Shown here: positions 20,748 to 28,593 of the stretch, in pieces
Layout: every line of letters starts with the position of its first letter
Numbering within the stretch: position 1 is the first letter of the stretch
Assembly: GCF_016901135.1 (NCBI RefSeq)
Contig: NZ_JAFEVL010000048.1
Coordinates: forward strand, 496,001-560,000
Direction: 5' to 3'
DNA from: Martinezella lusitana
GTDB taxonomy: Bacteria; Pseudomonadota; Alphaproteobacteria; Rhizobiales; Rhizobiaceae
Length of the DNA: 64,000 bases
Made by a program: the position numbers and the translations under genes
Notes under the pieces: model-generated
Databases searched by the model: none
What the model was told of the DNA's origin: nothing
What the model saw: only the letters and a program-made list of their open reading frames with translations

Positions 20748-21627
20748 GGCGTTCTCCCGCAGCGTGGTCATGACCGTGATGATGATCACTGTGATCGTGG
20801 TCATGATCGCCATGATCATCATGGTGATGGCCGTCGTCAGCATGGCAATGATCGGTGATCGAGCCGTCGGCATGCTGCACGCGGCCGTCAGGCAGATGCG
20901 TGTGATCATGATGATGGCTGTAGATTGCCAGGGATTGCGCCGCGCGCGTGCCGAAGAGTTTCACATATTCGGGGCTCTGGCTGACCGTCTGCGGCGTACC
21001 GCGGCAGCAGACATGACCGTTCAGGCAGACAACGGTATCCGTCGCGGCCATGACGACATGCAGGTCGTGCGAAATCAGCAGGATGCCGCAGCCTTCGGAA
21101 TTGCGGATAGACTTGATGAGGTCGTAAAGTGCGATCTCGCCGTTGAAATCGACCCCCTGCACGGGCTCGTCAAGCACCAGAAGATCAGGTTTACGCGCAA
21201 TCGCGCGCGCCAGCAGCGCCCGCTGGAATTCGCCGCCGGACAGATGCTGCACCTCGGCCTTGGCGAGATGGGCAATGCCCACCGCCTCCAGTGCCGCCCG
21301 CAGCTCGCCCTCCGCCAAAGGCCCCGTCAAGGTCATCAGTCGCTGCACACTGAGCGGCAGGGTCCAGTCGATCGCAAGCTTTTGCGGGACATAGCCGACC
21401 TTCAGGCCGGCGATGCGATCGACACGGCCCTCGTCCGGCTTCAGCACCCCGATCGCCGCTTTGGCGCTGGTCGACTTGCCGGAACCATTCGGGCCGATGA
21501 GGGTGACGATCTCACCTCGGCTCACGGAAAAATCAACGCCGCGCACCAGGCAGCGACCGTCGCGGCGGACGCCGACATCATGGAGCGACACCAGGGGCCG
21601 GCTCTTGCTGTCGATGGAAGAGAGCAT
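20740..21627 (-). CDS. znuC: ZnuC, zinc ABC transporter ATPase with His-rich tail
   Basis: A 295-residue ATPase. Walker A is GPNGSGKST, signature LSGGEFQRALLARA, Walker B LLVLDEPVQG, and the switch His is in LLISHDLHVV. After about residue 245 comes a tail with over 20 His and many Asp (runs such as HHHDDHGDHDHDHSDHHHGH), presumably binding zinc in the cytoplasm as a buffer or sensor. The start at 21627 is chosen because the ABC domain begins soon after and the upstream frame crosses the regulatory region. The gene diverges from znuA across Zur-like boxes. Confidence 0.93.
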   Translation of the reverse strand: MLSSIDSKSRPLVSLHDVGVRRDGRCLVRGVDFSVSRGEIVTLIGPNGSGKSTSAKAAIGVLKPDEGRVDRIAGLKVGYVPQKLAIDWTLPLSVQRLMTLTGPLAEGELRAALEAVGIAHLAKAEVQHLSGGEFQRALLARAIARKPDLLVLDEPVQGVDFNGEIALYDLIKSIRNSEGCGILLISHDLHVVMAATDTVVCLNGHVCCRGTPQTVSQSPEYVKLFGTRAAQSLAIYSHHHDHTHLPDGRVQHADGSITDHCHADDGHHHDDHGDHDHDHSDHHHGHDHAAGERHV

Positions 21628-21666
21628 GAAATTTCCAATTGCGCTATTGCGCCATGCTATCGCACA

Positions 21667-21681
21667 CGTTATAGCATAACG
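21667..21681. promoter_or_regulatory. Zur-like box facing znuC
   Basis: CGTTAT-AGC-ATAACG is a perfect 6-base inverted repeat with a 3-base spacer, 40 bases upstream of the znuC ATG. The form matches alphaproteobacterial Zur sites; binding is inferred from position and from the zur gene in the same operon. Confidence 0.72.
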
Positions 21682-21688
21682 CAATTGA

Positions 21689-21703
21689 TGTAATAACATA
21701 ACA
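21689..21703. promoter_or_regulatory. Zur-like box facing znuA
   Basis: TGTAAT-AAC-ATAACA is a near-perfect inverted repeat (one mismatch) of the same 6-3-6 form as the neighbouring box, 24 bases before the znuA ATG. The two boxes let one repressor control both divergent transcripts. Confidence 0.68.
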
Positions 21704-21727
21704 GACCCATTCAAGGGCACTTATCGC

Positions 21728-22693
21728 ATGAACGCAGCAAAAGCTTTCTTTCCCCTCGCCGCTTCTCTCCTGCTTTCAGGCCTGCTTGTCGGCACCGCTG
21801 CCACGGCAGCCGATGCCCCAAAGGTCGTCGTCTCCATCAAGCCGGTTCATTCGCTTGTCGCTGCCGTCATGCAAGGGGTCGGCACACCGGATCTCATCGT
21901 CGATGGCGCCGTGTCGCCGCATACCTATGCGCTCAAGCCCTCGAATGCCCGCAGCCTCCAGCAGGCGCAGGTGGTTTTCTGGGTCGGTCCGGGCATGGAA
22001 GCCTTCTTGCAGAAGCCGCTCGCCTCTCTCGGCTCCAATGCCACTGTCGTCGAACTCGATCAGGCGCCTGGCATCACCAAGTTCAAGTTCCGCGAGGGCG
22101 GCGCCTTCGAGCCGCATGACGACGGCGACGAACCGGCCGCCGGCGAAGATCACGCAGATGATCACGACCACGATCACGGAGAATTCGACACGCATCTTTG
22201 GCTCGATCCGCACAATGCCAAGGCGATGGTGGCCGAGATCACCACGTCGCTGGTCGCCGCCGATCCCGCCAATGCGCTGATCTATGAAGCGAACCAGAAG
22301 GCATTGAACGACAAGCTCGATGCCCTCGACACCGAAATTGCCTCGACACTCGCGCCGGTGAAGGACAAGCCTTTCATCGTTTTCCACGATGCCTATCAGT
22401 ACTTCGAGCATCGCTACGGCGTGCACGTTTCAGGCTCCATCACAGTAAGCCCGGAAACCATTCCCGGTGCGCAGCGCGTATCGGAAATCCACAGCAAGGT
22501 CGCCGATCTCGGCGCAACCTGCGTTTTCGCCGAGCCGCAATTCGAACCGAAGCTGGTCAATGTCGTGCTGGAAGGCACATCCGCGAAGTCTGGCGTCCTC
22601 GATCCCGAAGCCGCGACGCTGCCGCAGGGGCCGGATCTCTATTTCGATCTGATGCGCGGCATCGCAAGTTCCCTGAAAGCCTGCCTCTCCTGA
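21728..22693 (+). CDS. znuA: ZnuA, periplasmic zinc-binding protein
   Basis: A 321-residue zinc-binding component of the ABC importer. A signal peptide ends near TAATAADAP. Metal ligands expected of cluster A-I proteins are visible: His in SPHTYALKPS, His in DTHLWLDPHN, His in VFHDAYQYFEHRYG and an acidic residue near the C-terminus. A flexible His/Asp loop (DDGDEPAAGEDHADDHDHDH) lies between, as is typical of ZnuA. A terminator follows the stop, so it is its own transcription unit under the Zur-like box. Confidence 0.95.
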   Translation: MNAAKAFFPLAASLLLSGLLVGTAATAADAPKVVVSIKPVHSLVAAVMQGVGTPDLIVDGAVSPHTYALKPSNARSLQQAQVVFWVGPGMEAFLQKPLASLGSNATVVELDQAPGITKFKFREGGAFEPHDDGDEPAAGEDHADDHDHDHGEFDTHLWLDPHNAKAMVAEITTSLVAADPANALIYEANQKALNDKLDALDTEIASTLAPVKDKPFIVFHDAYQYFEHRYGVHVSGSITVSPETIPGAQRVSEIHSKVADLGATCVFAEPQFEPKLVNVVLEGTSAKSGVLDPEAATLPQGPDLYFDLMRGIASSLKACLS

Positions 22694-22717
22694 GCCAGGC
22701 TGAATATCGCCGAAGGA

Positions 22718-22741
22718 AGCGAGCCCATTGCTCGCTTTTTT
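22718..22741 (+). terminator. terminator of znuA
   Basis: AGCGAGC, loop CCAT-type, GCTCGCT, then TTTTT. It separates znuA from the COG0523 gene, which therefore needs its own promoter. Confidence 0.82.
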
Positions 22742-22751
22742 CACGCCAACA

Positions 22752-22770
22752 AATGTAATGATATTACATT
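22752..22770. promoter_or_regulatory. Zur-like box before the COG0523 gene
   Basis: AATGTAAT-GAT-ATTACATT is a perfect 8-base inverted repeat with a 3-base spacer, ending 14 bases before the ATG. It is the longest perfect palindrome among the three boxes of the locus and so the strongest predicted Zur target. Confidence 0.72.
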
Positions 22771-22784
22771 ACGAAGAGGTTGCC

Positions 22785-23990
22785 ATGAACAAGAAGCTCC
22801 CGGTCACCGTCCTCTCCGGTTTCCTCGGCGCCGGCAAGACGACGCTGCTCAACCACATTCTCAACAATCGTCAGGGCCTGCGCGTCGCTGTCATCGTCAA
22901 CGACATGAGCGAGGTGAATATCGATGCCGCACTGGTGCGTGACGGCGGCGCCAATCTCTCACGCACGGAAGAACAGCTTGTCGAGATGACCAATGGCTGC
23001 ATCTGTTGCACGCTGCGCGACGATCTGCTGAAGGAGGTGCGCCAGCTCGCCGAGCAGGATCGCTTCGACTATCTGCTGATCGAATCGACCGGCATCGCCG
23101 AGCCCCTGCCCGTCGCGACCACTTTCGAGTTTCGCGACGAGAATGGCAGCAGCCTCGCAGACGTCGCCCGGCTCGACACCATGGTAACTGTCGTCGACGC
23201 AGCCAATCTTCTGGCCGACTACGGCTCGACGGATTTCCTTGCCGATCGCGGCGAAACTGCCGGCGACGGCGACAACAGGACCATCGTCGATCTCCTGGTC
23301 GAGCAGATCGAATTTGCCGATGTCGTCATCCTCAACAAGATCGGTTCGGCGACTGCCGAGCAGCGCGACGCAGCCCGCAAGATCATTGTCGGTCTCAATC
23401 CCGATGCAAGTCTGATCGAAGCCAATTTCGGTACCGTGGCGCCCACGGAAGTTCTCGGCACCGGCCGGTTCGATATCGATCGCGCCGAAACCCACCCGCT
23501 GTGGTACAAGGAATTGCACGGCTTCAAGGGCCATGTTCCCGAAACGGAGGAATATGGCATACGCTCCTTCGTCTATCGCGCGAAGAAACCATTCGATCCC
23601 ACGAAATTCCAAGCCTTTCTCAATCGTTCCTGGCCGGGTGTCGTTCGCGCCAAGGGCTTTTTCTGGCTTGCGACTCGGCCTTATCATGTCGGCGAAATGA
23701 GTCAGGCCGGCGCGCTGGTCCGTACGAGCAAAATGGGCCTGTGGTGGGCCGCCGTGCCACAGGACCAATGGCCTCTTGATCCCTCTTTTCAGCGGGCCTT
23801 AGCCCCCTATCTTGATCCGGTGTGGGGCGACCGCCGTCAGGAACTGGTCTTCATCGGCGCCGATCCCATGGACCAGCAGAAGATCACCGCGGAGCTGGAT
23901 GCCTGCCTGGTCAAGGCGGACCGATTTACGCCGGAGCGCTGGCGAGACCTGCCGGATCCTTTCGCCAGTTGGAACGGGCCGACCGCATGA
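22785..23990 (+). CDS. COG0523 GTPase, zinc-linked metallochaperone type
   Basis: A 401-residue G3E-family GTPase. Walker A GFLGAGKTT (about residues 11-19), the metal-binding CxCC in GCICCTLRDD (about 72-81), LLIESTGIAEP (switch) and VILNKIG (base recognition) are all present. The C-terminal CobW_C domain ends in WGDRRQELVFIGADPMD. It is distinct from cobW at 45 kb: here the setting is zinc. With the box just upstream, it resembles ZagA/ZigA/YciC-type proteins thought to deliver zinc to client enzymes during starvation. The ATG at 22785 follows GAGG; an upstream in-frame extension would run through the box. Confidence 0.92.
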   Translation: MNKKLPVTVLSGFLGAGKTTLLNHILNNRQGLRVAVIVNDMSEVNIDAALVRDGGANLSRTEEQLVEMTNGCICCTLRDDLLKEVRQLAEQDRFDYLLIESTGIAEPLPVATTFEFRDENGSSLADVARLDTMVTVVDAANLLADYGSTDFLADRGETAGDGDNRTIVDLLVEQIEFADVVILNKIGSATAEQRDAARKIIVGLNPDASLIEANFGTVAPTEVLGTGRFDIDRAETHPLWYKELHGFKGHVPETEEYGIRSFVYRAKKPFDPTKFQAFLNRSWPGVVRAKGFFWLATRPYHVGEMSQAGALVRTSKMGLWWAAVPQDQWPLDPSFQRALAPYLDPVWGDRRQELVFIGADPMDQQKITAELDACLVKADRFTPERWRDLPDPFASWNGPTA

Positions 23991-24169
23991 AGAAGCCGAA
24001 GGCGATCAAGTTTCGCTGCTACTGCATGGAATGCAGCAACGAGGATAAGCCCGAGGCCAACGCTCCGAAAACCAATCGAACAGCGCCGGATCAGGAATAT
24101 AATAGGGAAAACGGATCAGATCTCCGCCTCGCGGCGGATTCGATCGAAAGATTGCTGTTCGGAGCCTGA
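23987..24169 (+). CDS. 60-residue Cys-rich protein coupled to the COG0523 gene
   Basis: Starts MKKPKAIKFRCYCMECSNED; ATG 23987-23989 overlaps the GTPase stop (ATGA), a classic coupling signal. Residues 11-16 give C-x-C-x2-C, a possible metal ligand set, after a basic N-terminus. The rest is polar and ends in a short amphipathic segment (LRLAADSIERLLFG). I recognise no family. Its position behind a Zur-box zinc chaperone suggests it is made under zinc limitation and may accept or carry zinc. That is inference. Confidence 0.62.
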   Translation: MKKPKAIKFRCYCMECSNEDKPEANAPKTNRTAPDQEYNRENGSDLRLAADSIERLLFGA

Positions 24170-24177
24170 ACGCGAGT

Positions 24178-24924
24178 TCAGGCTACCATCATGTTGGCGG
24201 GAACCGCACTCACTTCATGCATGACGAGCAATGCACCGATCACCTCGCCCTTGGTGCGAAGCGGTGTCATGCTGCAGTGGAGGACCTTGCCGGGCTCTAC
24301 CGGATGATAGCCCGGATAGAGGCACTCGACCGCCTCACCCGCGAAGCAGGAATCGAGCTTCGTCCTGACGCTGCTTTCGAAATATTCGCAACCGATGAAT
24401 TCGGACATATGCCGTCCGACCAGTTCGATCGGCTTCGATTTCAGAAACTCCGAATTGGCAGCGTTGCTGTAGAGATAGCGGTAATCCCGCGTAATGACGG
24501 CAACGCGATCCGGCAGGCTGTTGAGAATGACATCGTTCAAGACGCTGCCTTCGTCATAGCCAAACAGATCGTCGCGTTCCTTTTTCTTGGTCGAAAACGC
24601 TATCAAGACCTCAGCCGCAGCATCGCTCGCGCCGCCGAAATAGCGGTCGATCAGCACAGACAGCGACGCTGAATTGCGTATAACCCGCGACCGATCGTCC
24701 GATTCTTCCCGGATGAGATTGTTCATGAACTGGAGCTGCATGTACATTTCAAGCAGGCTCGTGGCCCTACAGGCCAAAATAGCCGCTATAAGCGGCTCCA
24801 ATTCGCGATCAAGTGACGCTACAAGCTCATCGTCGCCAAGTTTTATCGCACGCTGAATCTGGTTACATTTCGTGGAGAAGGCATGAAAGAGTGCCAGCAA
24901 AATTGCCCTCCTGTCCCTGACCAT
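24178..24924 (-). CDS. PAS-domain protein without an output domain
   Basis: A 248-residue cytoplasmic protein. The N-terminal half (about 1-120) is helical and charged with no recognised family. Residues about 125-240 form a PAS fold: ILNSLPDRVAVITRDYRYLY, SNAANSEFLKSKP, VGRHMSEFIG, then HCSMTPLRTKGEVIGALLVM. No kinase, cyclase or DNA-binding domain follows, so it likely signals through a partner. ATG at 24924 is chosen over an in-frame TTG two codons earlier; neither has a clear ribosome site. Ligand unknown. Confidence 0.8.
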   Translation of the reverse strand: MVRDRRAILLALFHAFSTKCNQIQRAIKLGDDELVASLDRELEPLIAAILACRATSLLEMYMQLQFMNNLIREESDDRSRVIRNSASLSVLIDRYFGGASDAAAEVLIAFSTKKKERDDLFGYDEGSVLNDVILNSLPDRVAVITRDYRYLYSNAANSEFLKSKPIELVGRHMSEFIGCEYFESSVRTKLDSCFAGEAVECLYPGYHPVEPGKVLHCSMTPLRTKGEVIGALLVMHEVSAVPANMMVA

Positions 24925-25171
24925 AGTCAAACACCGAGGCCTCGTTTCCCGACGCTGACATGCCCAAGGATAATCAGTCTGGTGTCCGCATTCTCACCAG
25001 ACTTTCTATTATGTGAATTAACATGACTTACCCTCACTTTCAATCCAGATGAGTGGAAGTTCTCGGAAAAGGCGAACTTTCTGAAATGACAGGCTTACTG
25101 GGTCGAATGACTGTATAAAGACTGGATCTGGAGAGACACGTGGCCCGCTCTGGCACGAGCTTGGCAGAAGC

Positions 25172-26104
25172 CTAGAAGACAGTTTTCTTGATGTTCCAGC
25201 GATCATGATACCAGAGCCATTGCTCGGGATTCTCCCTCACCCAGCTCTCGACTTTGTCGTTCAACATCTGCGCCGTCGCCGGCAAATCGAGGTTGCCCAG
25301 CTCGTTGCGCGGCATCTCCAGCTTCGGCTCGATTTCCAACCTATAACGGTTGCCTGGCAGGCGGATGCAACGAGCCGGATAGACCTCGCAGTTGAACTGG
25401 CGCACGAGCTTCGGCAGAAGCGGATTGGTTTTCACGTCCCGGCCGAAGAACAAGGTCTTCAAACCCTTGCGGAATTTCTGATCGACCAGCACGCCGACAC
25501 CGCCGCCCGCCTCCAACTCCCTGGCAAGGGCGAATGATGACCCCGCATGCGATGGTACGAGATTCCCCATGCGTTTTGCGCGGAAGTCGAAAACTTTCTT
25601 GGCGACATAGGGATTGTTCGGCGGGCGAAACAGCACTGTCACCTTGAGGCCGAAGGCAGCACCGGCGACGGGCAGCAACTCGAAATTGCCCGTATGGCCG
25701 GTAAAGACGATGAATGGCCGCGGGTTATCCCTGAGATCGAGAAAGATCGGAATACCCGAAACCTCGACGCGACCCGGTTTGTCGCTATGGGGATCGAAAT
25801 CGAAAAGCCGGTCGAGAAAGACATACTCCGCCGCCAGCCGCCCCATATTGCCCCAGCTCGCGAGCGCGATCTCCTCGATCTCCGCCTCGCTCTTTTCCGG
25901 AAAGGCGTTGTGCAGGTTGGCCAGCATCAACGTGTGCCGGCGCATGCGCGGACCGATCTTGCGGGTCAACCAGTCGGCAAACCTGATGCCGCCATCCGCC
26001 GGAAACAGCTTCAGGAAATTGAGGAAACCGAAGATGACCTGCGCCACCAGCCATTGCCGGAAATCTCTGAGCGAAAGGACGATCCGGGTGATGACGAGCT
26101 TCAC
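25172..26104 (-). CDS. lpxXL: lipid A acyltransferase LpxXL
   Basis: Transfers the very-long-chain (27-hydroxyoctacosanoate-type) acyl group from AcpXL to lipid A at the inner membrane. Its 310 residues belong to the LpxL/HtrB family: the HX4E catalytic motif is H137-TGNF-E142, with GNLVPSHAG and VGVLVDQKF after it. The GTG start at 26104 lies 5 bases after the adh stop; the open frame extends upstream through adh, but a start there would overlap it. It is last in the acpXL operon, which fixes its identity beyond general LpxL homology. Confidence 0.92.
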   Translation of the reverse strand: MKLVITRIVLSLRDFRQWLVAQVIFGFLNFLKLFPADGGIRFADWLTRKIGPRMRRHTLMLANLHNAFPEKSEAEIEEIALASWGNMGRLAAEYVFLDRLFDFDPHSDKPGRVEVSGIPIFLDLRDNPRPFIVFTGHTGNFELLPVAGAAFGLKVTVLFRPPNNPYVAKKVFDFRAKRMGNLVPSHAGSSFALARELEAGGGVGVLVDQKFRKGLKTLFFGRDVKTNPLLPKLVRQFNCEVYPARCIRLPGNRYRLEIEPKLEMPRNELGNLDLPATAQMLNDKVESWVRENPEQWLWYHDRWNIKKTVF

Positions 26105-26109
26105 GCGGC

Positions 26110-27138
26110 TCAATCCATCTTCAGGATGATTTTGCCGAAGATCTGGCGCGATTCCATCCGTTCCAGCGCCCGGTCGATATCGCTGAAGCCCACTTCGGTA
26201 TCGATCACCGGATGCACCAGGCCCCGTGCCATCTTCTGCATGGCGTTCGCCATGTTCTCCATGCGGCAGCCGAAGGAACCGAAAAGCTTCAGCTGCTGCT
26301 GGAACAGCATCATCAGGTTCATTTCGGCTGATACACCCGATGTCGAGCCGCAGGTCACGAGACGACCGCCGCGCTTCATGCAAAGCATGGAGCCGGCCCA
26401 GGTATCCTTGCCGACATGTTCGAAGACGACGTCAACGCCCTTCTTTTTGGTCAGCTTGCGTACCACGCCTTCAAAGCGGTCGGTGCGATAGTTGATGACG
26501 TGGTCGGCACCCAGCGCCTTGGCCTTCTCGATCTTGTCGTCGGAGCCGACTGTGGTGATGACAGTGCATCCGATCTTCTTGGCAAGCTGGATAGCCGCCG
26601 TGCCGATGCCCGAGCCGCCGGCATGGACGAGGATAGTCTCGCCAGGCTCCAGCTTGGCATTGTCGAACAGCATGTGCTCCACGGTGCCGAAGGTGACGGG
26701 GGCGAGTGCGGCGCCGATCGCATCGACGCCGGGAGGCGCCGGAACCAGCAGACGTGCCGGAAGATTGACCTTCTCCTGCGCAAAACCGTCGAGATGAAAG
26801 CCATGCACGCCGCTGACATTCTCACAGAGATTGTCGCGACCTTCGCGGCAATGACGGCAAAGGCCGCAGGTGCGCGCGCCATAGATCGACACGAGCTGCC
26901 CCGGCAGCACGTTGGCCACACCCGGCCCGATCGCCTCGATCACGCCGGCGGCCTCCGCGCCGATGACAAGCGGCATCTTGCGCTTTGCAAAGGCCATGCC
27001 ACGCCAGCCCCAGACGTCGATGTGATTAAGGGCAACAGCCTTGACGCGCAGTGTCACCTCGCCCGCGCCTGGAGCTTCTGGCTCTGGCAGATCGGTGATC
27101 TCAAGTTTGCGGTCGTCGACCAGTTGCAAAGCACGCAT
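26110..27138 (-). CDS. zinc-type alcohol dehydrogenase-like protein of the acpXL cluster
   Basis: A 342-residue medium-chain dehydrogenase/reductase. The structural-zinc Cys set CGLCRHCREGRDNLC (about residues 91-105) is intact. The usual catalytic-zinc ligands are not: LNHIDVWGW replaces the Cys region and GAEAAG the His-Glu pair. The nucleotide-binding HAGGSGIGTAAIQLAKK is clear, suggesting an NADP-dependent enoyl or quinone reductase-like activity. Its place between fabF1 and lpxXL suggests the enoyl reduction step of very-long-chain synthesis. The name adh2XL is used in rhizobia. Confidence 0.85.
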   Translation of the reverse strand: MRALQLVDDRKLEITDLPEPEAPGAGEVTLRVKAVALNHIDVWGWRGMAFAKRKMPLVIGAEAAGVIEAIGPGVANVLPGQLVSIYGARTCGLCRHCREGRDNLCENVSGVHGFHLDGFAQEKVNLPARLLVPAPPGVDAIGAALAPVTFGTVEHMLFDNAKLEPGETILVHAGGSGIGTAAIQLAKKIGCTVITTVGSDDKIEKAKALGADHVINYRTDRFEGVVRKLTKKKGVDVVFEHVGKDTWAGSMLCMKRGGRLVTCGSTSGVSAEMNLMMLFQQQLKLFGSFGCRMENMANAMQKMARGLVHPVIDTEVGFSDIDRALERMESRQIFGKIILKMD

Positions 27139-27169
27139 GGCATAATCCCTCGCCTCTTGGGCGTCTTAA

Positions 27170-27272
27170 GGCATGATCCCGAAAAGTGTGAAGCGGTTTT
27201 CGGACAAGATCATGCCACATCCAATAGTCCTGGAGCGAGGCGACGATTCGAAGATACGTCGTCTCGCTCCAG
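27170..27272. repeat. rhizobial intergenic mosaic element (RIME-like)
   Basis: Two adjacent palindromes. GGCATGATC (27170) / GATCATGCC (27208) has nested CCGAAAA / TTTTCGG; CTGGAGCGAGGCGACG (27230) pairs with CGTCGTCTCGCTCCAG (27257) with one mismatch. The overall length of about 103 bp and the two-palindrome layout fit the elements described as Rhizobium-specific intergenic mosaic elements. It splits fabF1 from adh inside an otherwise tight operon and will fold in the mRNA. Confidence 0.78.
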
Positions 27273-27295
27273 TGTCTTGTTCTTCAAAGGTCCGA

Positions 27296-28582
27296 TTAAG
27301 CTGGTTCAAGCGCCATGACAAGGCTGGCATTCTGGCCGCCGAACCCAAAGGAGTTCGAAAGGATCGCCTTCACCTGCTTTTCACGCTTCTTGTTCGGCAC
27401 GACGTCAAGGATGATCGACGGATCCGGATTGTTGTAGTTGATGGTCGGCGGAAGTGTGCCGGTCAGCATGGTCTGCAGCGAGAACACTGCCTCGACCGCG
27501 CCCGCCGCCGTCAGGGTGTGCCCGATCATCGACTTGTTCGACGAAACTGGAATGGCCGAAAGCCGCTCGCCGAAGACAGCGGACATGGCACCATATTCCA
27601 TCTTGTCGTTTTCCGGCGTCGAAGTGCCGTGCGCGTTGATATAGCCGATATCGCTCTCATCCATGCCGGCATCGGCCAGCGCCGCGCGGATCGTCGCGAT
27701 CGCGGGGCCGCCGTCGGGCGAGGAACGCGTGCGATGGAAGGAGTCCGCCTTGTCGCCCGCACCCTTCATGATGCCGAGGATCTTGGCGCCGCGCGCAATC
27801 GCCGCCTCCAGCGATTCCAGCACCAGCGTCGCAGCACCTTCCGCGATGACGAAGCCGTCACGGTCCTTGCTGAACGGCTTGGACGCCTTGGTCGGCGGAT
27901 CGTTCTGGGTCGAAAGTGCCGACAGCAGCGAGAAGCGGATCAGCGCCTCGGCGCTGAGCGACCCGTCGGTCGCAACCGTCAGAGCTCGCGTCGTGCGGCC
28001 CTGGCGAATCGCCTCGATGCCGAGCTGGATGGCGGTCACGCCCGAGGCACAGGCCGTCGACAGCGTTATCGGCAGGCCGCGCGTGCCGAAACGGTCGGCA
28101 AGCCGCTCGGAAATGGCGCCGAAGAGAGCCGCTTCGTGGAAGACAGGATCCGGGCGCTGGCGCATGGCGGCCAGGAAACGCTCATAGGCGTCGCCCTGAT
28201 GATCCGCCGGCGGCGAACGATCGGCAAGCTCGAAGCGGGCGCTCCATTCCGGCTCGATCGGCGGCGCGGCAAGGAACAGCGGCGCATCGAAATCACCGGA
28301 AATGCCGGCCTGGGCCAAAGCCTCTATGGTTGTCTCGCGCGCAAAGGCAAAGGAGCGCTCGACGGCATTCGGCGCCGGAATATCGATGAAATCCACCGTG
28401 CCGGCGATACGCGTCGAAAGCCCGTCCGTCGGGAAGCGCGTGATATTGTGGATGCCGGACGTGCCGGACGAAAGCGCGTTCCAATTGTCCTGCAGGCCCT
28501 GACCGAGCGAAGTGATGATTCCCATGCCGGTGACGGCAACGATGGGGCGCCCCAGATGATCCTTGTAAGCGGATGCGGTCAT
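27296..28582 (-). CDS. fabF1XL: beta-ketoacyl-ACP synthase (catalytic partner), FabF1XL
   Basis: Condensing enzyme for very-long-chain fatty acid elongation on AcpXL. In 428 residues the full catalytic triad is present: Cys178 in STACASG, His318 in NAHGTST and His355 in MIGHTLTAAGA. SNSFGFGGQNAS is the C-terminal KAS signature. ATG 28582 follows GAGGAA at proper spacing; a GTG at 28597 overlapping the fabF2 stop is also possible. It is cytoplasmic, between fabF2 and adh, and probably pairs with the residue-depleted FabF2 product. Confidence 0.93.
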   Translation of the reverse strand: MTASAYKDHLGRPIVAVTGMGIITSLGQGLQDNWNALSSGTSGIHNITRFPTDGLSTRIAGTVDFIDIPAPNAVERSFAFARETTIEALAQAGISGDFDAPLFLAAPPIEPEWSARFELADRSPPADHQGDAYERFLAAMRQRPDPVFHEAALFGAISERLADRFGTRGLPITLSTACASGVTAIQLGIEAIRQGRTTRALTVATDGSLSAEALIRFSLLSALSTQNDPPTKASKPFSKDRDGFVIAEGAATLVLESLEAAIARGAKILGIMKGAGDKADSFHRTRSSPDGGPAIATIRAALADAGMDESDIGYINAHGTSTPENDKMEYGAMSAVFGERLSAIPVSSNKSMIGHTLTAAGAVEAVFSLQTMLTGTLPPTINYNNPDPSIILDVVPNKKREKQVKAILSNSFGFGGQNASLVMALEPA

Positions 28583-28593
28583 GATCTTGTTCC

